Assembly (NCBI GenBank): GCA_964587655.1
Contig: CAZPMT010000174.1
Coordinates: 1 to 9,185 of the forward strand
DNA length: 9,185 nt
Reading direction: 5' to 3'
From: CAZPMT01 sp964587655
GTDB lineage: Bacteria > Hydrogenedentota > Hydrogenedentia > Hydrogenedentales > SLHB01
Both the position numbers and the translations under genes were made by a program. The notes under the pieces are model-generated. The model saw nothing but the letters and a program-made list of their open reading frames with translations, searched no databases and had not been told where the DNA came from. Shown here piece by piece: positions 5,635 through 9,185 of this stretch (position 1 is the stretch's first letter; each line of letters begins with the position of its first letter).

Positions 5635-8118
5635 TTAAGAGGTTGGCATTTGATGCTGTCTGCTCTTCGTGTAGATGAAGAACGCGGATCCCGGTCTTTC
5701 CTGAATTGCGACGGGCACGCCCTTTTCTCTCAGATCACTTCCGGTAAATTCGAGGGGGCTGTCGGGCTGGTCCATATTCATCACGCGATAACGCGCGTCA
5801 GGATCGACCGCTTGCAGCGGGAGACGCGCCGACTCGTATGGGCTGGCTTCCCTGCGGAACACCTGCACCATGCCTTCACCGGCATCAGGACGATCAAACT
5901 GCCAGCCGATCCATTGATCGTCCGCGAGCGAATAGGACGTGATCGGGTAGTAGTCTCCGAAATAGTTAGGCGCGAAACGCGTCCATTGGTCCATGATGCG
6001 TTTGATGTTGGGGAAATCGATCTTATCGTCACGCTGATCCCAGCAAGCGGTGAAACTCGGACACAACGTGCTGCGAATCAGATATGGATCGGTCTTGGAC
6101 GTCCCGGTGCCGTAGAATGGGAACCACGAAGACAACGTGTACGTGTGGCACTGGTTCCCTATTGGCTCCATGATGTAGTCGCTGCGCAACAGCGGCACGG
6201 CGCGCCGGAGCGTCTCGAGATCGTTTCGCCGTCCCCCGCTCGCGCACGAATCGATCAACATGTCGGGATGACGGCGGCGGAGTTCGTCCCAGTAAGCGAA
6301 ATAGCCTTCCACGTGCCGGATCTCGGTGATGCCCTGACGGTCCTCGGTGTCGTTCTTGCGCCAGAACTCGAGGGGATCGATGTTGAAATCCTGGCGGTAC
6401 AGATCGATGCCCTGCTCAGTGAGCAGCCGATCCACGTGGTCCGTGAGCCACGCGCGCGCGTCCGGATTGCCGAGATCGAGCAGTCCGCCGGCCTTGCCGC
6501 CGTGGATCCACTCGGGATGGTTGTCGGTCAGCCACGTGCCGGCGGTCACGCGCTCCGGCTCGAACCACACGATGATGTTGACGCCCTTCGAGTGCGCGTG
6601 GTCGGAGATTGCGCGCAGTCCGCCGGGGAAGCGGTTCGTGTCGACCTCCCACGTGCCCGTGTTCGGCCAGCCGGTCTTGTTCCAGTACCACCCCGCGTCC
6701 ATCCACCAGTAGTCGAGCTTGATGCCGCGTTCGAGGTACTTGTCCACGAAGAAGATTTGGCTGTCCTTGTTAGCGTTGATCATCTCGCCGAACTGGTGCG
6801 AACTGCACGCCGCAAGCTGCGGGAGTGGCGGAAGCTTGCCGCCGGGCCGCGGAATGTTGTGCTCAATCATCCACGAGCGCCAGACGTTCTGCGCGTGGAG
6901 GCGGTCGCCCTTCCAGAACTGGAGGACGATCATCGGCGTCCGCACCTCCTCGCCCGGCAGCAGTTTGAAGTGCGTGCGCTCCTGTCCGGCCCGGAGCCGG
7001 AGCCCGTTGGCATCATCGCGCGTGTATTGCGCGGCCCACTGGCCGGCCCAGCTCAACACGAAGATCAGGCCCTCGTTGCCAGCGGCGATATTCACGTAAG
7101 GAAACTCGAACTGCGTGGGCCGGCCGCCGGCGTTGGCGATGCGCTTGTCGCTTTTCGGCGGGAGCGCGTCCTTCAGCGGCTCGAAACTGTCGGCCGTACA
7201 GTTGTCGCCTTTGTTGCGGTACAGAGTGAACTCTTCGGCGGAGCCGCGCTCGAACCGTGTGTCGATAGCGAGAATGTCGCTGAGGATGGGGCTGTCTTTC
7301 GACCCGGCATTCCGGAAGTAGAGAGTCCATTCGACGGTCGGGAAATCGCGGTACTCGACGCCGACGCAGCGAACAACCAACCCCGTCTCCGGGTCCGTAT
7401 AGATGAGCGTGTGCTCGACGCGGTTCTCGTCCAGCTTTCTTGAAGCGCGGTCGAGTTTCCAGGAAGCCAGGAACTCGGACGACGATTTTCCGCCATAAGT
7501 GAAACCGAAGAACGGGTCCGTCGTGTAGGAAGCTTTCCGGACCTGCTCGATGGGCAGATCGCCCAACCAAAGCACGACGCCGTCGTTGAGCGTGACCTTC
7601 GCGTCGGCCCAATCGGACTGGTCGCACGCGATACCGTCGCCGGCGTCGCTCACGCTCAATTCGAACTCCGTGGCGCCGCCAAGGTCGACCGAAACAGGCA
7701 CGCCAGGCATTCCTTCGCGAAGGACCTCCGATTTCCATATCTCCTTGCCCACAAGGGCAACCGAGAACACGACGCTGCCTCTACCGCCGCTGGTCTGATC
7801 GTTTGTATCGACTCCAGCGATGGCCTCGAAGGTCTTCGCGGGTTTGGAAAGATGAACGATCAGATTGCTGACGGCGTGGCAATAGAGTCCCCGCGCGTAC
7901 TCGCGGTCCACGATGCGCATGGGTTTTCCCGAGCGCGAATTCGCCTGGACCGAATCGTTGTTGGCCACGACCTCGATCCGCGCGTCCTGCCGGGCAGTTG
8001 GCACGACCCCATCGAACTTCGCAGCGATCCATTGCCGCGCCTCATCCATCTCCGCCGGTGTCGGCGTCGCCGCGCATGCCATCCGTGCGATAATCGCTAC
8101 CATAACCGCTCCCGCCAT
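5635..8118 (-). CDS. Secreted NPCBM-GH36 alpha-galactosidase-like glycoside hydrolase
   Basis: Predicted exported enzyme hydrolysing alpha-linked galactose (or a related sugar) from oligo- or polysaccharides. From the 827-residue start, residues 1-17 form a short hydrophobic leader ending ARMACA-AT, a plausible signal peptidase I site, although the n-region lacks lysine or arginine. An NPCBM-type carbohydrate-binding module follows at about 60-180 (REYARGLYCHA, then SVVFSVALVG and a SDAGDGIACDQSDWADAK stretch). A beta-sandwich region spans about 200-430 and the GH36-like (melibiase) barrel about 440-760. Catalytic-site motifs are WWMDAGW (471-477), WFEPER (518-523), YRQDFN with probable nucleophile Asp577, CASGGR (625-630) and RSDY with probable acid/base Asp647. 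A beta-rich C-terminus completes it. AGGAGG at 8127-8132, eight bases before ATG 8118, fixes the start; an upstream in-frame ATG at 8226 has no ribosome site. No transporter or other glycosidase is adjacent, and specificity is uncertain. Confidence 0.9.
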   Translation of the reverse strand: MAGAVMVAIIARMACAATPTPAEMDEARQWIAAKFDGVVPTARQDARIEVVANNDSVQANSRSGKPMRIVDREYARGLYCHAVSNLIVHLSKPAKTFEAIAGVDTNDQTSGGRGSVVFSVALVGKEIWKSEVLREGMPGVPVSVDLGGATEFELSVSDAGDGIACDQSDWADAKVTLNDGVVLWLGDLPIEQVRKASYTTDPFFGFTYGGKSSSEFLASWKLDRASRKLDENRVEHTLIYTDPETGLVVRCVGVEYRDFPTVEWTLYFRNAGSKDSPILSDILAIDTRFERGSAEEFTLYRNKGDNCTADSFEPLKDALPPKSDKRIANAGGRPTQFEFPYVNIAAGNEGLIFVLSWAGQWAAQYTRDDANGLRLRAGQERTHFKLLPGEEVRTPMIVLQFWKGDRLHAQNVWRSWMIEHNIPRPGGKLPPLPQLAACSSHQFGEMINANKDSQIFFVDKYLERGIKLDYWWMDAGWYWNKTGWPNTGTWEVDTNRFPGGLRAISDHAHSKGVNIIVWFEPERVTAGTWLTDNHPEWIHGGKAGGLLDLGNPDARAWLTDHVDRLLTEQGIDLYRQDFNIDPLEFWRKNDTEDRQGITEIRHVEGYFAYWDELRRRHPDMLIDSCASGGRRNDLETLRRAVPLLRSDYIMEPIGNQCHTYTLSSWFPFYGTGTSKTDPYLIRSTLCPSFTACWDQRDDKIDFPNIKRIMDQWTRFAPNYFGDYYPITSYSLADDQWIGWQFDRPDAGEGMVQVFRREASPYESARLPLQAVDPDARYRVMNMDQPDSPLEFTGSDLREKGVPVAIQERPGSAFFIYTKSRQHQMPTS

Positions 8119-8240
8119 GATCGCTTCCTCCTGTCTTGGCGCGTTCTCCGTTGTAATGCTCCGCGAAAACATGCTACCATTTACGCTCAACCCCGCGATA
8201 GCCAATTCGCAATACAATAGCAGCATGGGAGAAATTTTTC
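8119..8240. promoter_or_regulatory. Divergent intergenic region between GH36 gene and leuB-like gene
   Basis: This 122-bp gap must hold both promoters. On the plus strand TACAAT (8213-8218) is a five-of-six -10 match, but no good -35 lies at the right distance; a start near 8225 would leave a very short leader. On the minus strand an extended -10-like TGGTAGCAT lies at about 8171-8179. Both assignments are weak. Confidence 0.3.
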
Positions 8241-9185
8241 ATGGCGACGTACAAGATTGCATTGATACCGGGCGACGGGACCGGCCCCGAGGTGCTCCGT
8301 GAAGGCGTGAAGGTTGTGAAGGCGGCCGGACAGCGTTTCGGGTTCAAGCTGGACACTACTGAGTATGATTTCGGTGGCGAACGCTATCTCAAGACGGGCG
8401 AGGTCCTTCCCGATTCCGCCATTGACGAATTGAAGAAGTACGACTCGATCTTTCTGGGCGCGATCGGCCATCCGGACGTGAAACCCGGGATCCTCGAGAA
8501 GGGCATCCTGCTCCGCATTCGGTTCGAGCTCGATCAGTACATCAACCTGCGTCCGGTTAAGCTGTATCCCACCGTCGAAACGCCCATTAAGAACAAGGGC
8601 CCGGAGGACATTGATTTCGTCGTCGTGCGCGAGAATTCGGCCGACCTTTACACCGGGCTGGGCGGTGTGACGCGCATGGGCACGCCGTACGAGGTTGCCA
8701 TACAGGAAATGGTGTACACGCGCAATGAAGTGGACCGGTGCCTCCGGTACGCCTTCGAGTTCACGCGGAAGCGCAACAAGAGAAACACGCTGACGCTCTG
8801 CGGAAAGACGAACGTCCTGACGTACGTCTACGGGCTCTGGGAGCGCGCGTTTCACGAAATGGGCGAAAAGGAATTCCCGGATATCAAGCGCGAGTATGCC
8901 CACGTGGACGCCACGACGATGTGGATGGTGAAGAACCCGGAATGGTTCGACGTGATCGTCACGGGCAACATGTTCGGCGACATCATCACGGACCTCGGCG
9001 CGATGATCCAGGGCGGTATGGGAATTGCCGCGGGCGGAAACATCAACCCGAAGGGCGTGTCCATGTTCGAGCCGATCGGCGGCAGCGCGCCGAAGTATAC
9101 GGGCATGAACGTGATCAATCCGCTCGCAAGTATCTTCGCGGGCCAGATGCTGCTGGAACATTTGGGCGAATCCGAAGCGGCGGCA
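8241..9185 (+). CDS. leuB: 3-isopropylmalate dehydrogenase-type beta-decarboxylating dehydrogenase, N-terminal 315 residues
   Basis: Cytosolic metal- and NAD(P)-dependent dehydrogenase of the isocitrate/isopropylmalate family. In leucine synthesis LeuB oxidatively decarboxylates 3-isopropylmalate. Visible motifs are IPGDGTGPEV (9-18), the substrate-binding LLRIRFELDQYINLRP (90-105) with several arginines, VVVRENSADLYTG (127-139), GKTNV with the catalytic-type Lys189, HVDATTMW (221-228), NMFGDIITDLG with metal-binding Asp247/Asp251, and the GGSAPKYTG nucleotide-binding segment (280-288). The family is usually about 350-365 residues, so roughly 40 are missing beyond the right edge. GGGAG at 8227-8231, nine bases before ATG 8241, supports the start; the ATG at 8225 is out of frame. 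The LRIRFELDQY loop fits IPMDH better than isocitrate dehydrogenase, but homoisocitrate or tartrate/malate-type relatives cannot be excluded without the neighbouring genes. Confidence 0.88.
   Translation, partial: MATYKIALIPGDGTGPEVLREGVKVVKAAGQRFGFKLDTTEYDFGGERYLKTGEVLPDSAIDELKKYDSIFLGAIGHPDVKPGILEKGILLRIRFELDQYINLRPVKLYPTVETPIKNKGPEDIDFVVVRENSADLYTGLGGVTRMGTPYEVAIQEMVYTRNEVDRCLRYAFEFTRKRNKRNTLTLCGKTNVLTYVYGLWERAFHEMGEKEFPDIKREYAHVDATTMWMVKNPEWFDVIVTGNMFGDIITDLGAMIQGGMGIAAGGNINPKGVSMFEPIGGSAPKYTGMNVINPLASIFAGQMLLEHLGESEAAA

Noticed and set aside
5470..7443. 657-codon plus-strand ORF
   Set aside because: Runs antisense to the GH36 gene, whose protein has clear domains. The plus-strand product is Arg/Val/Glu-rich low-information sequence with no motif or ribosome site. 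Such shadow ORFs are expected in GC-rich DNA.
8187..9161. 324-codon minus-strand ORF
   Set aside because: Antisense to the leuB-type gene, which has all family motifs. The His/Arg/Val-rich product has no recognisable domain.

Overview
The window looks like chromosomal DNA from a GC-rich, Gram-negative-type bacterium. It encodes a membrane-anchored multiheme c-type cytochrome, a long AhcY with the proteobacterial-style insertion, an exported NPCBM-plus-GH36 glycosidase and a xylose-isomerase-like TIM-barrel protein. That mix is common in environmental Planctomycetota, Hydrogenedentota and similar polysaccharide-degrading lineages. The phylum is an inference from gene content only.

Layout. Positions 1-647 (minus) hold the N-terminal 215 residues of S-adenosylhomocysteine hydrolase, whose C-terminus lies beyond the left edge. 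Just upstream of it (678-1043, minus) is a decayed, internally deleted remnant of a class III adenylate/guanylate cyclase domain. A good sigma70-type promoter (1071-1098) then faces right and leads into a six-heme NapC/NirT-type cytochrome (1183-2646). A hairpin-containing gap separates this from a sugar phosphate isomerase/epimerase-like protein (2710-3591). A second strong promoter (3634-3662) drives a translationally coupled pair: a six-helix membrane protein (3700-4452) and a 100-residue winged-helix regulator (4449-4751), which overlap by ATGA.

Positions 4752-5634 are the least orderly part. They contain a broken C-terminal fragment of an ISAs1-family transposase (about 4848-5258, plus). 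Facing it is a minus-strand unit with its own near-consensus promoter (5458-5486), a roughly 100-nt leader and one or two very small ORFs with strong Shine-Dalgarno sites. One of these encodes a 37-residue single-helix membrane peptide. It may be a real microprotein, or the 5' stump of a gene cut by the IS.

From 5635 to 8118 (minus) lies a secreted NPCBM-GH36 alpha-galactosidase-like enzyme. It is divergent, across a 122-bp gap, from a 3-isopropylmalate dehydrogenase-type gene (8241 to the right edge, plus).

The genes do not form one pathway. They read as several independent units: methyl-cycle, electron transfer, sugar metabolism, a small regulator/membrane cassette, polysaccharide hydrolysis and leucine synthesis. 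I see no CRISPR array, tRNA, rRNA or recognisable defence system. The items most deserving a second look are the small minus-strand unit at 5236-5486, the CX3CH heme site in the cytochrome, and the coupled membrane-protein/regulator pair.
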